A stretch of 64,000 nucleotides of DNA. It comes from Alphaproteobacteria bacterium (GTDB lineage: Bacteria; Pseudomonadota; Alphaproteobacteria; Micavibrionales; Micavibrionaceae). The stretch is from contig JAGRHC010000002.1 of assembly GCA_020445145.1 (NCBI GenBank), positions 1 through 64,000 of the forward strand, written 5' to 3'. Below, piece after piece: positions 49,512 through 62,000 of the stretch. The translations under genes were made by a program, and so were the position numbers. Numbering within the stretch: the first letter of the stretch is position 1; every line of letters begins with the position of its first letter. The notes beneath the pieces were generated by a model, which saw only the letters and a list, made by a program, of their open reading frames with translations, was not told the origin of the DNA and did not search any database.

Positions 49512-50687
49512 CTAACGCAAAAGCATCAGATCATCATAATGAACAAGCGCCTTCCGCCCGGCATACCCCAGTAGAGTAGGGATATCCGCCGTCTGCCGCC
49601 CGGCCACAAGCCGCGCCTCATCCGCATTATAAGCACTCAAACCAACCCCCAGCTTCCGCCCGTCAAACGTCATAATCTCAACAACATCCCCGCGCTCAAA
49701 CCGCCCCTCAACGCTTTTCACACCAACTGGCAAAAGACTGTTCTTCCCCGAGAGCAGCGCTTTCACCGCCCCGTCATCCACAATATAAGCCCCCTTGGGC
49801 CGCATATGCGTTTCGATCCAAGACTGCCGCGCCGAAGCCCCCGTATTCAGCGCATGAAAAAGCGTAGACCGCCGCGCGCCATCCTCTGTCAGGCTCCGCA
49901 AAACATGATCATCCCGACCATTCGCAATGACCAGATGAATCCCCGACTTCACAGCCGCCTGCGCCGCCTCGATCTTGCTCTTCATCCCCCCGGTACTAAG
50001 CCCCGGAATAGCCTTCCCGGCCATCCGCACATGCTCTTCGGTAATCTCTTCAATCAAAGGAATATGCACCGCATCCGGATTCGTATCCGGGTTCGCCGTA
50101 TAAAGCCCGTCCGTCGTTGAGAGCAAAACAACCGCGTCAGAAAGGATCATCTGCCCCACCCTGACACTCAGTCGGTCATTATCCCCAAACCGGATTTCCC
50201 CGGTAGAAACCGTATCATTTTCATTGATAACCGGTACAATCCCGCGATCCAGAAGCGTATGCAGGGTCTCCCGCGCATTCAGGTTCATGCGCCGGTTCTC
50301 CGTTTCACTCATGGTCAAAAGAACCTGCGCTGCAACGATCCCGCAAGATGCAAAAGCCTTATGATACCCATGAAACAAATGATACTGCCCGACCGCCGAA
50401 GCCGCCTGCTTTTGCTGCAAGGGAATCTGATCCGGCGCAACCTTCCCCGAAATCCCGAGCGCCTTGCGCCCCAGAGCAATCCCCCCGGAAGAAACAATCG
50501 TAACCTTCTTCCCAAGCTTCATCAGAGCCGCAACATCCTGCGCCAGAGCATCCATCCACCCTTGCCGCACACCATCCGTCTCTGGATCACGGACCAGAAC
50601 CGAGCCGATCTTGATAACAATACTCTCGGCCTCCCGTAAAACGGAAACCGTAGAAAGGTCAGATGTAAAAGAAGAATCGCTCGCCAT
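49512..50687 (-). CDS. proB: Glutamate 5-kinase
   Basis: First step of proline synthesis. 391 residues. Amino-acid kinase domain (about 20-265): IVIKIGSVLVRDPETDG, IVSSGGIALGRKALGI, NENDTVSTGEIRFGDNDRLSV and GTGGMKSK-like region (here LSTGGMKSKIEAAQAA). C-terminal PUA domain about 290-380 (ALLSGKNSLLPVGVKSVEG). Twelve base pairs after obgE, the usual alphaproteobacterial arrangement. The gap after the gene to pepN is 125 bp. Confidence 0.95.
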   Translation of the reverse strand: MASDSSFTSDLSTVSVLREAESIVIKIGSVLVRDPETDGVRQGWMDALAQDVAALMKLGKKVTIVSSGGIALGRKALGISGKVAPDQIPLQQKQAASAVGQYHLFHGYHKAFASCGIVAAQVLLTMSETENRRMNLNARETLHTLLDRGIVPVINENDTVSTGEIRFGDNDRLSVRVGQMILSDAVVLLSTTDGLYTANPDTNPDAVHIPLIEEITEEHVRMAGKAIPGLSTGGMKSKIEAAQAAVKSGIHLVIANGRDDHVLRSLTEDGARRSTLFHALNTGASARQSWIETHMRPKGAYIVDDGAVKALLSGKNSLLPVGVKSVEGRFERGDVVEIMTFDGRKLGVGLSAYNADEARLVAGRQTADIPTLLGYAGRKALVHYDDLMLLR

Positions 50688-50699
50688 AACCCAAGCCTA

Positions 50700-51725
<1,026 letters not shown>

Positions 51726-51737
51726 CTAATTCGCCAT

Positions 51738-51765
51738 AAGAAAAGGGGAAGAAACCCTTCCCCTT
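51738..51765 (-). terminator. Stem-loop between rpmA and obgE
   Basis: Nine-base-pair perfect stem (51743-51751 and 51757-51765, arms AAGGGGAAG and CTTCCCCTT) with a five-base loop. Reading on the minus strand it is followed by TTTTCTT, so it looks like an intrinsic terminator. It lies just upstream of obgE, suggesting partial termination that would let ribosomal-protein mRNA outnumber obgE-proB mRNA. Confidence 0.65.
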
Positions 51766-51793
51766 GTCATTGATCTTTCAAAAACCGGAGGGC

Positions 51794-52078
51794 CTATTCA
51801 GCAGCCTGTGCTTGTCCGTCATTCGCAGCCGGCAGCACGTTAACAATCGGCTGACCACCTTGCCCGCGAGAGAACAGAACTTCACCATCCAGCAGAGCAA
51901 AAATCGTGTGATCTTTACCCAAGCCGACATTTTTGCCGGGCTGATACTTGGTGCCGCGCTGACGCACGATGATGTTACCGGCCAGAACAATCTCGCCGCC
52001 GTATTTTTTGATGCCAAGGCGACGACCGATCGAATCGCGACCGTTTCTGGAACTACCGCCTGCTTTTTTATGTGCCAT
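51794..52078 (-). CDS. rpmA: 50S ribosomal protein L27
   Basis: 94 residues. N-terminus [22 protein letters not shown] and core [20 protein letters not shown] are the L27 signature. The first residues match mature L27 without a removable Firmicute-type extension. Located 33 bp after rplU. Confidence 0.97.
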   Translation of the reverse strand: MAHKKAGGSSRNGRDSIGRRLGIKKYGGEIVLAGNIIVRQRGTKYQPGKNVGLGKDHTIFALLDGEVLFSRGQGGQPIVNVLPAANDGQAQAAE

Positions 52079-52111
52079 ATCCTATCTCCTACTATCCTGA
52101 TGCCGCTCGAA

Positions 52112-52426
52112 TTAAGCAGCTTTAATATTCGTGATTTGAATCATTGTCAGGTCTTGACGGTGACCTTTTTTACGACGGTAATTCTGACGACGTTTCTTTT
52201 TGAAAACGGTGATTTTTGGACCGCGTGTCTGCGCAACAACGGTCGCCTCTACAGAAGCGCCACCCACAACAGGCTCGCCAATCTTGGTTGTCTTACCATC
52301 AGCAACCATCAGAACCTGATCCAGCGTAACCTTGTCGCCTTCATTCCCGTCGAGCTTCTCAACGAGGATCTTGTCGTCTTTCTGAACTTTGTACTGTTTT
52401 CCACCAGTCTTAATAACTGCGAACAT
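52112..52426 (-). CDS. rplU: 50S ribosomal protein L21
   Basis: 104 residues. [42 protein letters not shown] and [20 protein letters not shown] are diagnostic. Heads the rplU-rpmA-obgE-proB series. A minus-strand -35 hexamer TTGACA (52504-52499) lies about 75 bp upstream of the ATG and probably belongs to its promoter; no good -10 was identified. Confidence 0.97.
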   Translation of the reverse strand: MFAVIKTGGKQYKVQKDDKILVEKLDGNEGDKVTLDQVLMVADGKTTKIGEPVVGGASVEATVVAQTRGPKITVFKKKRRQNYRRKKGHRQDLTMIQITNIKAA

Positions 52427-52679
52427 TTTCTAATTCCATTCCGGTCTAATATAAACGTTAGTCTCAGGTCGGGGGAAATAATCATACTCCCGCGCCTGTG
52501 TCAAGAAATATAAAGGGTAATTCCAACGTAAAATACAAAAAACCGGACAAAAGATCAAACCATATTTATCAAGGCTAAAATCAAAGGTCCCGATATCTGT
52601 TGACCCTGCATTATAAGAAAGTTAGCATGCCCTGTTTTAAAAACCCCGGCAATAACACACCAATATATTAAGGTTGAGC
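52427..52679. promoter_or_regulatory. Divergent promoter region between rplU and nhaD
   Basis: 253 bp without a gene. It contains TTGACA at 52504-52499 on the minus strand (rplU side). On the plus strand there is a candidate -35 TTGACC (52600-52605) and -10 TAGCAT (52623-52628) with 17-bp spacing for nhaD. The region is AT-rich. No hairpin resembling an r-protein autoregulatory site was recognised. Confidence 0.55.
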
Positions 52680-54068
52680 ATGCTCCGTTTCATATCCTCC
52701 TTTCTGGCATTTTTCCTCATGTTCCCGGCCATGGCGCTGGCAAATGGCGGAGGCGAAGAAGCCGCAAACGTCGCCCACATGCAAATGCATCCCGGCGCCA
52801 TGCTGTGTATTGTTGTCTTTATACTGTCCTATGCTCTGGTCTTCGCCGAAGAATACATTCACATGCGTAAATCCAAGCCCGTCATGCTCGGAGCAGGGAT
52901 CATCTGGGTCATCATCGCCATTATCGCGCCCAGCTACGGCATAGGCCATGAGCAAGTCCGCAAAGCCGTCTTCTCCGGCCTCGAGGAATACGCCAGCCTT
53001 CTCCTATTCCTCCTCGCCGCCATGACCTACATCAGCGCCCTCGAGGAAAGACAGGTCTTCAACGTCCTGAAAAACAAACTCATAGGGATGGGCCTGAACC
53101 TGCGCCAGCTCTTCTGGGCCACAGGCACACTGGCCTTCTTCATCTCTCCCGTCGCCGACAACCTGACCACCGCCCTCGTGCTCGGCACAGTCGCAGTCGC
53201 CGTCGGCGCAGGAAACGGCAAGTTCATCACACTGGCCTGCATCAACGTCGTCAACGCCGCCAACGCAGGCGGAGCCTTCTGCCCGTTCGGAGACATTACA
53301 ACCCTCATGGTATGGCAAGCGGAAAAGGTTGAGTTCTTCGAATTCTTCGACCTGTTCATCCCGTCCGCCGTCTGCTACCTCGTACCGGCTATCATCATGA
53401 GCTTCTTTATTCCAAAAGACAAACCGCTCCCACCAAAAGACACAGCCACCCTGAAGCCTGGCGCGATGCAAATCCTGTTCCTCGGCATCATGACAATCGG
53501 CATGGCCGTCACCTTCGAACAAGCCCTAGGCTTGCCACCCTTCGTCGGAATGATGACCGGGATGTCGCTTCTTATGATCTACTCATGGATCATCCAGTAC
53601 GTCCAAAACAGCGACCGGGACTTCGACATCCTCGATAACGTCGCCTCCGCAGAATGGGACACGCTCCTCTTCTTCTTCGGCGTCATCTTCAGCGTCGGCG
53701 GCCTCGGCTATATCGGCTACCTCGAAGTCGCCTCCCACGTCCTCTACGGTGACTGGGGCGCAACAAACGCCAACATCGCCGTAGGCTTCCTCTCCGCCAT
53801 CGTCGACAATATCCCGGTCATGTTCGCGGTCCTCACCATGGACCCCGACATGCCGCACTTCCAGTGGATGCTGGTCACCCTGACCGCAGGGATCGGCGGA
53901 AGCCTGCTCTCCATCGGCTCAGCCGCAGGCGTCGCCCTGATGGGAGTAGGGCGGGGCTACTACACCTTCTTCTCCCACCTCCGCTGGACCCCGGTCATCG
54001 CCATAGGCTACGCAGCCGCCATCGCCGCACACTTCATCTTCAACGCCCATCTGATGAACCACCCGTAA
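52680..54068 (+). CDS. nhaD: NhaD-type Na+/H+ antiporter
   Basis: Inner-membrane sodium/proton antiporter of the ion-transporter superfamily. 462 residues with about 12 membrane segments and an N-terminal signal-like segment (MLRFISSFLAFFLMFPAMALA). NhaD blocks visible: FISPVADNLTTALVLGTVAVAVG, NVVNAANAGGAFCPFGDITTLMVW, AIVDNIPVMFAVLTMDPDMP and LSIGSAAGVALMGVGRG. The first two carry the conserved Asp, Asn, Thr and Ser residues. ATG at 52680 with AAGG upstream; the TTG at 52674 is in frame but less likely. Confidence 0.92.
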   Translation: MLRFISSFLAFFLMFPAMALANGGGEEAANVAHMQMHPGAMLCIVVFILSYALVFAEEYIHMRKSKPVMLGAGIIWVIIAIIAPSYGIGHEQVRKAVFSGLEEYASLLLFLLAAMTYISALEERQVFNVLKNKLIGMGLNLRQLFWATGTLAFFISPVADNLTTALVLGTVAVAVGAGNGKFITLACINVVNAANAGGAFCPFGDITTLMVWQAEKVEFFEFFDLFIPSAVCYLVPAIIMSFFIPKDKPLPPKDTATLKPGAMQILFLGIMTIGMAVTFEQALGLPPFVGMMTGMSLLMIYSWIIQYVQNSDRDFDILDNVASAEWDTLLFFFGVIFSVGGLGYIGYLEVASHVLYGDWGATNANIAVGFLSAIVDNIPVMFAVLTMDPDMPHFQWMLVTLTAGIGGSLLSIGSAAGVALMGVGRGYYTFFSHLRWTPVIAIGYAAAIAAHFIFNAHLMNHP

Positions 54069-54072
54069 AGGC

Positions 54073-54738
54073 CTAGTGAAGCGGAACCGCTCCCCCGTAA
54101 AAATACCGCCCCAGCCCAATCAGGAACAACGCGTTCCCATACAGGGCATGCTCGATCGTCACCAGAGCCAGCGACCGGGTCTTGCTAAACGTCATCGCAA
54201 AAATTACCCCTGCAATAAGGGTTAAAAACGGCGCCACCCAATTGATAAAAAGAATATGCGCATAAGCAAACACCAGCGCACTCGCGACAATCTTCACCCG
54301 CTCCGTTCTGAAAAAAACAGCATACCGCTCAAAGAAAAAACTACAGAAAATCAACTCCTGCGGAAACGCCGAAAGCACCGGATACGCCACCATCAAATAA
54401 GGCAAAAACCCGGGCTTATGCAGAACCATCTCAAACATCCGCTCCGGCGCATAATAATAAAGAAACAAAAGCATCCCCACGCAAGCAATAAGCCAGCGCA
54501 CAACAATAATCTTCATATTCGCAAAGGTAACCGCATCCCACTTCCACACATCCCGCAGGAAATTCTCGCGATTATGATGAATAGCCAGCCAGCAATAAAT
54601 CCCCGCCCCCCAGAGGAAAAACAACATCACCCCGGCCAAACGAAACGAAATAATAATACTGGGCAAAAGAAGGCAAAGAACAACAAACTCTAAGAGTAAA
54701 AGAAGCTTGATCCGATCACTCACAACCATATTGTCCAT
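54073..54738 (-). CDS. CPBP-like intramembrane protein with altered motif
   Basis: 221 residues, about seven hydrophobic segments. The CPBP (Abi/CAAX protease) pattern is visible as PQELIFCSFFFERY, VFAYAHILFINW and EHALYGNALFLIG, matching motif 1, FxxxH and HxxxN. Motif 1 is normally EExxxR; here the first Glu is Gln (QE) and the Arg at the usual position is replaced (C). Either catalytically altered or degenerate. Related proteins process prenylated peptides or act in bacteriocin self-immunity. Converges with nhaD across four bases. Confidence 0.7.
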   Translation of the reverse strand: MDNMVVSDRIKLLLLLEFVVLCLLLPSIIISFRLAGVMLFFLWGAGIYCWLAIHHNRENFLRDVWKWDAVTFANMKIIVVRWLIACVGMLLFLYYYAPERMFEMVLHKPGFLPYLMVAYPVLSAFPQELIFCSFFFERYAVFFRTERVKIVASALVFAYAHILFINWVAPFLTLIAGVIFAMTFSKTRSLALVTIEHALYGNALFLIGLGRYFYGGAVPLH

Positions 54739-54790
54739 AATACCATTGTAGCGGATCGCACAAAAATAAGAAAGATTTCAAACCCATCCC

Positions 54791-55681
54791 TCAATCATGA
54801 GACGGCAAAAAAGGCTCCTCCACAACAGCCGCCGACGACGCATAAGACTTCAACCCCTTAAAATCCAGAGGATCACAAGGCTTGGAACTGATCCTGACCG
54901 CAGACTCAATAATCTCACCATTCGGCGTCACATGCTCGCCGAGCTGATCTTGAGACAAAATCTGCCGGGAAATCTTGGGCCCTCCCACAAACAGATAATA
55001 ATGCAAAACCTTGTCCGTATAGGCTGAATCAAGAAAATCGTTATAAGCAAGCTTGATCAGTTGAAACATCTCCGACTGCTTATCTTTTGAATCCGTCGTC
55101 AACACAGCAGGCGAACTCAAAACCTTCTCACCATACAAAACACCGATCGTATCAATAACCGCATCCCCGCCGGCATTCCGCCGTGCAGGAGTCGTCGCCG
55201 TAATGATCGTCACCCCGGCCTCGTACATCTCCTTCAACTGCCGCGCAGCAACAGCAACCAGATCAGGCGGCGGGTTAAGCCCGGTTGCCCCCGGCACCTC
55301 GCTCGACATCAAAAACAAAGCATGATCCGTAAAATCGGAAATCCTCTGCAACAAATCATCCTTACGTTGATGCAAAGCCGTATCATCAGCCTCATATAAA
55401 GAAAAATCCTTATCCGATTTCGGGGCAGGGCGCTTCTCCTGCTCCAAAGCAATCGCCTTCGCAAACACATCAGAACAAAAATTCGAGGCCCGATACCCAA
55501 AGAGCTGCGCATATTTCTGAATCTCACGAATATTCTCGTGATAATGCGCCTCAGCATCCTGCAAAAAAGCGTGCTGCCGCTTCTCTTCCTCACTCTCGCA
55601 ACCAGGAAGCAAAAGAGAAAGAGTCGAAGCAAACAACCCCTTCAAAGCAATCCGTCGATCAGATAAAAATCCACCCGTCAT
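54791..55681 (-). CDS. Predicted Tat-exported lipoprotein of unknown function
   Basis: 296 residues. The N-terminus has a twin-Arg motif (SDRRIALKGLF) and a lipobox LLPGC, so export as a Tat-dependent lipoprotein is predicted. The mature part is helical and charged (AFLQDAEAHYHENIREIQKY), with a middle section (VITATTPARRNAGGDAVIDTIG) that might bind a ligand. The family is not recognised. Codon use still matches the core genes, so it is probably the last chromosomal gene before the change of composition at about 55.8 kb. Confidence 0.7.
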   Translation of the reverse strand: MTGGFLSDRRIALKGLFASTLSLLLPGCESEEEKRQHAFLQDAEAHYHENIREIQKYAQLFGYRASNFCSDVFAKAIALEQEKRPAPKSDKDFSLYEADDTALHQRKDDLLQRISDFTDHALFLMSSEVPGATGLNPPPDLVAVAARQLKEMYEAGVTIITATTPARRNAGGDAVIDTIGVLYGEKVLSSPAVLTTDSKDKQSEMFQLIKLAYNDFLDSAYTDKVLHYYLFVGGPKISRQILSQDQLGEHVTPNGEIIESAVRISSKPCDPLDFKGLKSYASSAAVVEEPFLPSHD

Positions 55682-56077
55682 ATTGAAGCACCCTAAAAAA
55701 CAATCAGCCCATTATGCCGAAGCCTGATAAAACATGCAAATATAAGGAAAACTGGAACGGACCTCTATCGAATTGAGCGGTTAAGCACTTGAACTGACTC
55801 AATAATCACCAATTCGATTTTAGCATAGCCCCCAAATTTGCCCCTTATTACAGAGGCTTGAAGGACTTTTATTCATTATCAATCAAGGGCGATCATACAC
55901 GCTTGCGCTCTGAAAACAAAGCACTATTCAAGGTTATTTCAGATATAAACCCACCCCCCGGGGGCGCCCCGCGCCTGTCGCAGAAAATTCTATCTGCTGC
56001 GGCTATAAAAATTATGGACAAAAATGACTTGCCTACATTTTGTATTATGGTTGCCGTATAAAACGGAATTCTACGCT
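55682..56077. other. Intergenic region at the core/accessory boundary
   Basis: 396 bp without a convincing gene. It contains a 9-bp inverted repeat ATCGAATTG/CAATTCGAT (55767-55775 and 55810-55818) with a 34-base loop. A short GC block around CCCCCCGGGGG (55955-55964) interrupts otherwise AT-rich sequence. A 67-codon plus-strand frame (55858-56061) has no ribosome binding site and no recognisable similarity. No tRNA, tmRNA fragment or attachment repeat was identified, but the integration site of the accessory element could be here. Confidence 0.5.
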
Positions 56078-59000
56078 TTAGTCTACGGCTTTTGAGGCCT
56101 TCTTAGCGTGCCAAAAGCGAGTAGGCTTGCTACTACTCTTCAGACCAACATAAATTTCTTTGACACCCGATGAATCATCATAGTCGTGCCTTGATTTGTA
56201 TTTCGAGAAGCTGAGGTGATAGACGAGACTTCTATTGCAAGATTCTAGTGCGGCATCAAGCGCCGTATTTTCAGCCCATAAGATTGCCCCCCCATCTTGA
56301 AAGCGGTGGTTGCGGACGTCCGGATCTGGCTTCCATTCTCCCCAGACTTGATTTTCCAGTATTACTTTACCGTCACGATTATGCCAGAGTTTGGATTTAT
56401 CATCATTAGTAATACCAAGTTTCCTAGAGATTGTTTTACCTAATCTTGGTCGTGCTATTGCATATTTTGCAGCCCACTCATCGCCTTCATCAATGCCTAT
56501 GGGATAAGTCTCTGGTTCCCAAATTAGCGGAGAAAATGGTCTTGCTTTCTTGTTGAAGTGGAAACGATCTACGCACCCATCTGATGCAAACATCGGTAGC
56601 CAGAGGTCGTGATCCGGTAGCTTTGACAAATTTGTGCACTGGGTAACCGCTCCTCTTTGTTTAGTTAAGGCTGATACGAAGCGTACATATACCCCATCTC
56701 TGGATTTCCAGTGGCCATAAATCGGTTGAAAGCCTTTTTTAGATCCCTGTAAAAACCCAATTTTCTCTAGTAGCGTATCTCGATCCACAAGGGTTTCTTG
56801 ATTATCTCTGCGCTCACCTAAAAGGTCTTCGCGCGCTTGTGTCGGAACCCAATCTTTATGATCGGCCAGCCATGAGCCATCCTTAAAAGATACATCTTTT
56901 TCTATAAGCCATTCCTGCCAAGGGTTGAGCTTATCTGAATCATAGCTCGCACGAACTACCGGATGTGATTTAGAAAGCGTTGTTGCTGCATGAAGCAATG
57001 CGTGTCTTTGTATATGCTCGCGGTACATCTCAAATCGGTCATCAGGTCGGTAGCGCTCTGTGCCCGGAAAATCCGACATACTTGTAGCGTCCGGCCAGCG
57101 TTTAATCACTTCTTCAGCAATACTATCACATGCCTCATTATTCGAAATTCCGAACAATCGGGCTAAATCGGAAACCTTATGTTTGTTGAACTCGTAATCA
57201 AAATCGAAGTCTCTCACGCGCGCTTTGTTTGCAGGATAATCATTTCGTACAGCTACGCCATGAGGCGGCGTATTGACCTCGTTCCATAGCGTGGCAAGCT
57301 CAGGACTCATCTGTTGTCCACCTTCTATCTGTGTTAGACAGCGCGTCAGATGAAGTTTATTGACTACATGTAAATCAGACCGCTTCAAAAGACTTTCAAG
57401 TCGCGGCTTCAGAGATGCGAGTTTGTCTGCGTGATGTAGCGCTGCGCGGGTAAGCCCCATCAAGAGCCACTGTTGCGCATTGAGATATGCAAAGTTATAG
57501 TCCTCAGAGGCAAGCGATCCTGTTTCGGCCAGATCGAAACGATCAAGCAAACGTTCAATATCTTCGACAAGATCCACATCAAGCATGCCCTTTATGCTTC
57601 TTGCTGCACTCCATCTGACAAAAGCATCATCGTCACCAAGCAAATGCCAAATGATGTCCGCAAGCACATCGCCTTCTGTCGTGGCACCGGCAAAGTCGGA
57701 ACGATATTGTCCCTCACCAATCTCATCACCAATCTGCGCCGATGAACTTGCCAACAAGTCTTCAAATACCTCTAAAGCGACGGAAGGGGTTGCATGATTG
57801 CACAGGCTCGTCGCGATTTGGAGCCATTCATCACCTCCGAGCTGTATTCGTTCTTTCGCTATTGTCTCCAGAACGGACATGAGCACAAACCTAGGATCAC
57901 CACACAATGCGGACAGTCGGTAGATTTGTCGAGAAATTCCAGAATACCGAAGATCAAAAAGCTCGGAACCTTTGAACGCGAAAAGTTTGGAAATTATCTC
58001 GCGTATATTCTCTTTTACATGAGCTGTAGAGTCTGCCCACGCTTCCACGCACTCGATTATCAGGTCGAGGGCTCTATCGAACTCCAACTCAGTTGATTCA
58101 CAGATTGCATTAACGAAAGCGGCCCGTTTATCGTAAGGGCAATTCTCCAATATATTTTCGAAAAGGCGCTGTCTGTGGCTGAATTGGAGCACGTCACTAA
58201 GCTCAATTTCCTGTAGCGCCTCATCAAGAAAGAGAACATTAGCGGTATCAAGCTTGGCCACAATCGCGTTAAATGCCTTTTCACCATCTTGGTCGTCGCG
58301 GCTCTTTTTTCCGAGTTGAAGGTTTTTGCCGGTCGTGTTTCCTTCGTAATTCAGTCTGGCATTATCAAGATCGCGTTTGCGCCGTGCAGTATCGCGCAAG
58401 CCTTCCAAGCGTTCCCTCAGGCCGGTGTCGTTAATTTCTTCAAATGTTTTTACGCAATCAAGCAGGCTCTCCCAGAGCGTTTCCCAAGCCCCAAAGGTAT
58501 GTTCTGAATTCAGCTTTTCCACCACGAGCGAGAAGATCGCTTGTCGGCTATCAGGCTTTGCCACCGAAAGAAGATCGACAAGCCCTTTGCCAACCTGCCA
58601 CTCGTGCCAACCATGATCCTCGCAAATCGTCAATAATACTGCTGCGCGACGGGGATTCAGGCGTTCCGCCTTGGCGAGATAGCAGGCGAGTTGGGGAAGA
58701 CCGTATGAGAAGTCGGCAACATCCTGATCGTCCCATCGAACAAGCTTATAAACTGCCGGATAGCCTATAGAGGAAGCGGCGGCCTGACCAAAAAGCGTCC
58801 ATCCGAATTTTGACGGCTCATGCTGGAAGATCGTCTGGCACAAATTCATAAGCCGATGCGAGAGTTCAGGCTTGACGCAACCGCCAGATTGTTCGGCGGC
58901 ATAACGGAGAGTCGAGTATATCAGATCGAAGTCATCGCCGCCCATTTGATCAAGCTGGGCCAAACCCAGTTTGTAGTATTCACGCGCTTCAGCCAAACTC

Positions 59001-62000
59001 ATCGGGATCAATGACCCCGCAAGCTCCCTGTAATACTCTCCGCGCTGTTCGATATACTCGTCTTGGCGAATTTCTGCGGAAAGAGTCTTCGCATACTTTC
59101 CCGCAACATCGTTCAAGCTCAGGCGTCGAGAAATAAGAGCAAGAACACCGAGCTTGTCGGATAGAGTGAAACGGTTTCCTGATATGATTTCGATAAGAAG
59201 TTCAGCTTCCGTCTTTTCGACAGATAGGGAGGCCCGGAGCAGCACTTTGATAAATCCGATACCAACACGACGCGCCACATTGTCACGACCTCTTTCAGAT
59301 CTCCAGTGGGTATCAGACCTGAGTTCCGATTTCCAGACGGTCAGGAATTCGTTAATGGTAGCATTTGAAACTGGTGCTCCGGAAAGAATAGCAATTTCAA
59401 TGGGCTTAGCCAATCGCAGGATGCATTCGATACTTTCGACAATCTCCTCTCTTTCATGTTGTGGAAACCGCTTGCGCTTTTTTTGCGTGCCGTCTTTTTT
59501 ACCCCCGCGTTGAGCGCTTATTACCTCTAGACTATCAAGGTAGCTGTTCAATGCCGACTGATTGTCAATCGATCTCTCTTTTCGTCCGATTTTAATGCCT
59601 TGTGGCATCAAATGGTGATAGGTCAACGGGACACCGCTAGCCCAAGCCGATAGACAAGAGGACAATGCCGGTATCCACACGCGGTCCGTACCGTGCCGTT
59701 CTCCGTAATCGTAATCTGATGGTCTTCTGTGACTGTAAAGACTAAGGATCCTTTTGGCCGATTGTTTGGAGTTTACAATAATAGAAGTGATTGCTGCGCT
59801 TGCGACCTCTCCTTGAACAACGAACTCATAGTCGGAACCGTCTTCGGGAAAATTTTTCTTGTACTTTGCTGATAATGTACTCGCTGCTCGTGCCACGGCT
59901 TTGAGTTGCACATCTTTCAGGCCGCATTCGTTTGACAAAAGGCCAATCTGAAGAACAAGCGACAGACACCGTCTTGATGCCGCGAAGCGTACGAGGTTTT
60001 GCAAGGCTTGGCTTCCATTAGAAGCTTCATGCTGGGTGCAGAGCGAGATCAGTTCGCCTACAACGGAAAGTCCAAATCTCGGTGTCCAAAGCTGGATATT
60101 GCGATTAAGCGATCGAAGGTCATTTTTCAGAAGGTTTATAAAAATTACTGCGGCAACGTCAGATGCTCCAAATCCTGCGTTATTAAATCGCTTTTTCTCG
60201 TCATCATTGCCAAGGTACCAGTTTATCCAGCCTATCGCCCTGTTTTGATGAATGCGCGCATCATCAAGATCCTCTGAAAAGCTGTAGGCTACAGCTAAGC
60301 GTGCGTCACGTGCGCCGCGCCAGCCTGATCGATCATTAAACAGACGGCGCGTTGCGTCGTTGTCTCCGAGGATGGTCGCGAACGCAGGAGAGTGCCGTAT
60401 GAATTGATCGCCCCTTGCATTAGCTGAAGCAACCTGAGAGAGCTGCATGGCAAGGGTCAGGACGCGATCCAGGTCTTGGTCGCGGGTGGATAGTGCAAAT
60501 GCTGCGTGCAAACGCGCAAGCTTCAATCTGCGACGGCCATAATCGGACCCAATTGCAACTGGATACTCCTCGGACTTTGCCAGTTGATAAGCTCTATTGC
60601 TGTCGCCAATCACCACAAGAAAGTGAGGCAACGCTTCTGCCGCATAGAGCGAAGCGTTTTGGCGGTCTTGAAGTCGCTGCGCTATTGACTGCTGCGCTGC
60701 TACCTCATTCGCGTAGCGGTCATTTATGTAGGTCTCTGTCGGTTCGTCCCGAAATATTGCACCGTGTTTGACGATCTCCAGCATCGGAGCAAGATCAGAT
60801 GCTGCGCTGTTCACCTGTGAGTTCGACCAACCAAGCGCTGGCGCCAGTTCGTCCAACGGTATGGGCGGCGGAAGCAGCGAAAGGGCTGCAAAAAACTCCC
60901 GCACTTCGGATTCTAGCCACCCCGCCGTGTGTAAATTACCAAATATCTTTTCACATTTTTGCGCGATCAGTTCTTCTGCTGTTATTTCGGTCTTAGGACC
61001 GTCGCCCAGAATGTTCTCGTCCCAGCTCTCGACAAGATATTCAAGGACACGGGCATTACCGCGTGAACGCGCAAATGCAGTCGAGAACTCAACATCGGAG
61101 ACGTTTTCACGTCTCGTGTCGATAAACCTGCGTGTTTCCTCTTGAGAGAAGGGCTGAAGCTCGACGCGCTCAACTTTGCTCCTGCCGATCACGCTATCCA
61201 TGCGGTGGGGGCGGGCAGTAAGTATGAGCTTAACGCCGTCGATGGGTTCGGCACTCAGCGAACTGAGCAGAAGCCTTGGGAAGGACTGTTCATTTCGATG
61301 ATCTGCCTCCAACTGTGCGTTATCTGCGGCATCGATTACCAGCATTATGCCTTGCAGGGAGGACTGCTCCTTCACCGTTTTGCTAGCCTGCTGTAGTCGC
61401 TTTCGCGCGACTGCGATCAAGCCATATTGGTCAGCATCGGTGGGAAGCAGCGGATCGCACAGGCCCCGTGATGCCAGTTCATTAACAATCTGCAAGAGTC
61501 CCACACATGGGAGATGACGCGCTTGAGCCTCTGATCGGTACGCACCGCCGCCAAAGCAATCGAACACAACAGCTTCAAAAGTGTCGGAAAGATGAGCAGC
61601 CAAACTCTGAATGAATACAGTTTTTCCCACGCCACCGTCAGCGTACAAAAATACCGGAACGTCGGTTTTGACAATCATGCCTTTGACATCATTCAGGGCA
61701 CTGCGCTCGACTACGTCGCCAACGTCAATAAACCGCGTGTCGGCTGGAAAAAGATGATCTTCGTCGCACTCAAGCGCATCAAGAACGTCTTCACGTCGAA
61801 TAGAATTGTTATTCTGACCTTCCACTTGGGCCTTTTCGCGCACAAGCTCGACAAGTGCGAATAACCGCATTTTTGCTCGTCCGTCGGAGTCTGCGGACCA
61901 GTCACTAACTGTCCGGCGAAGGCAACGATTTTGGGTAGGCAGATCGCTTGTCGCGGCGCGGAACTCTATGAGCGGGAACAGGTGACTCGCTTCGATCTTT

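Noticed and set aside
55858-56061. 67-codon plus-strand frame before the giant gene
   Set aside because: No ribosome binding site, no similarity, and it runs through the GC block and AT-rich intergenic sequence; treated as non-coding.
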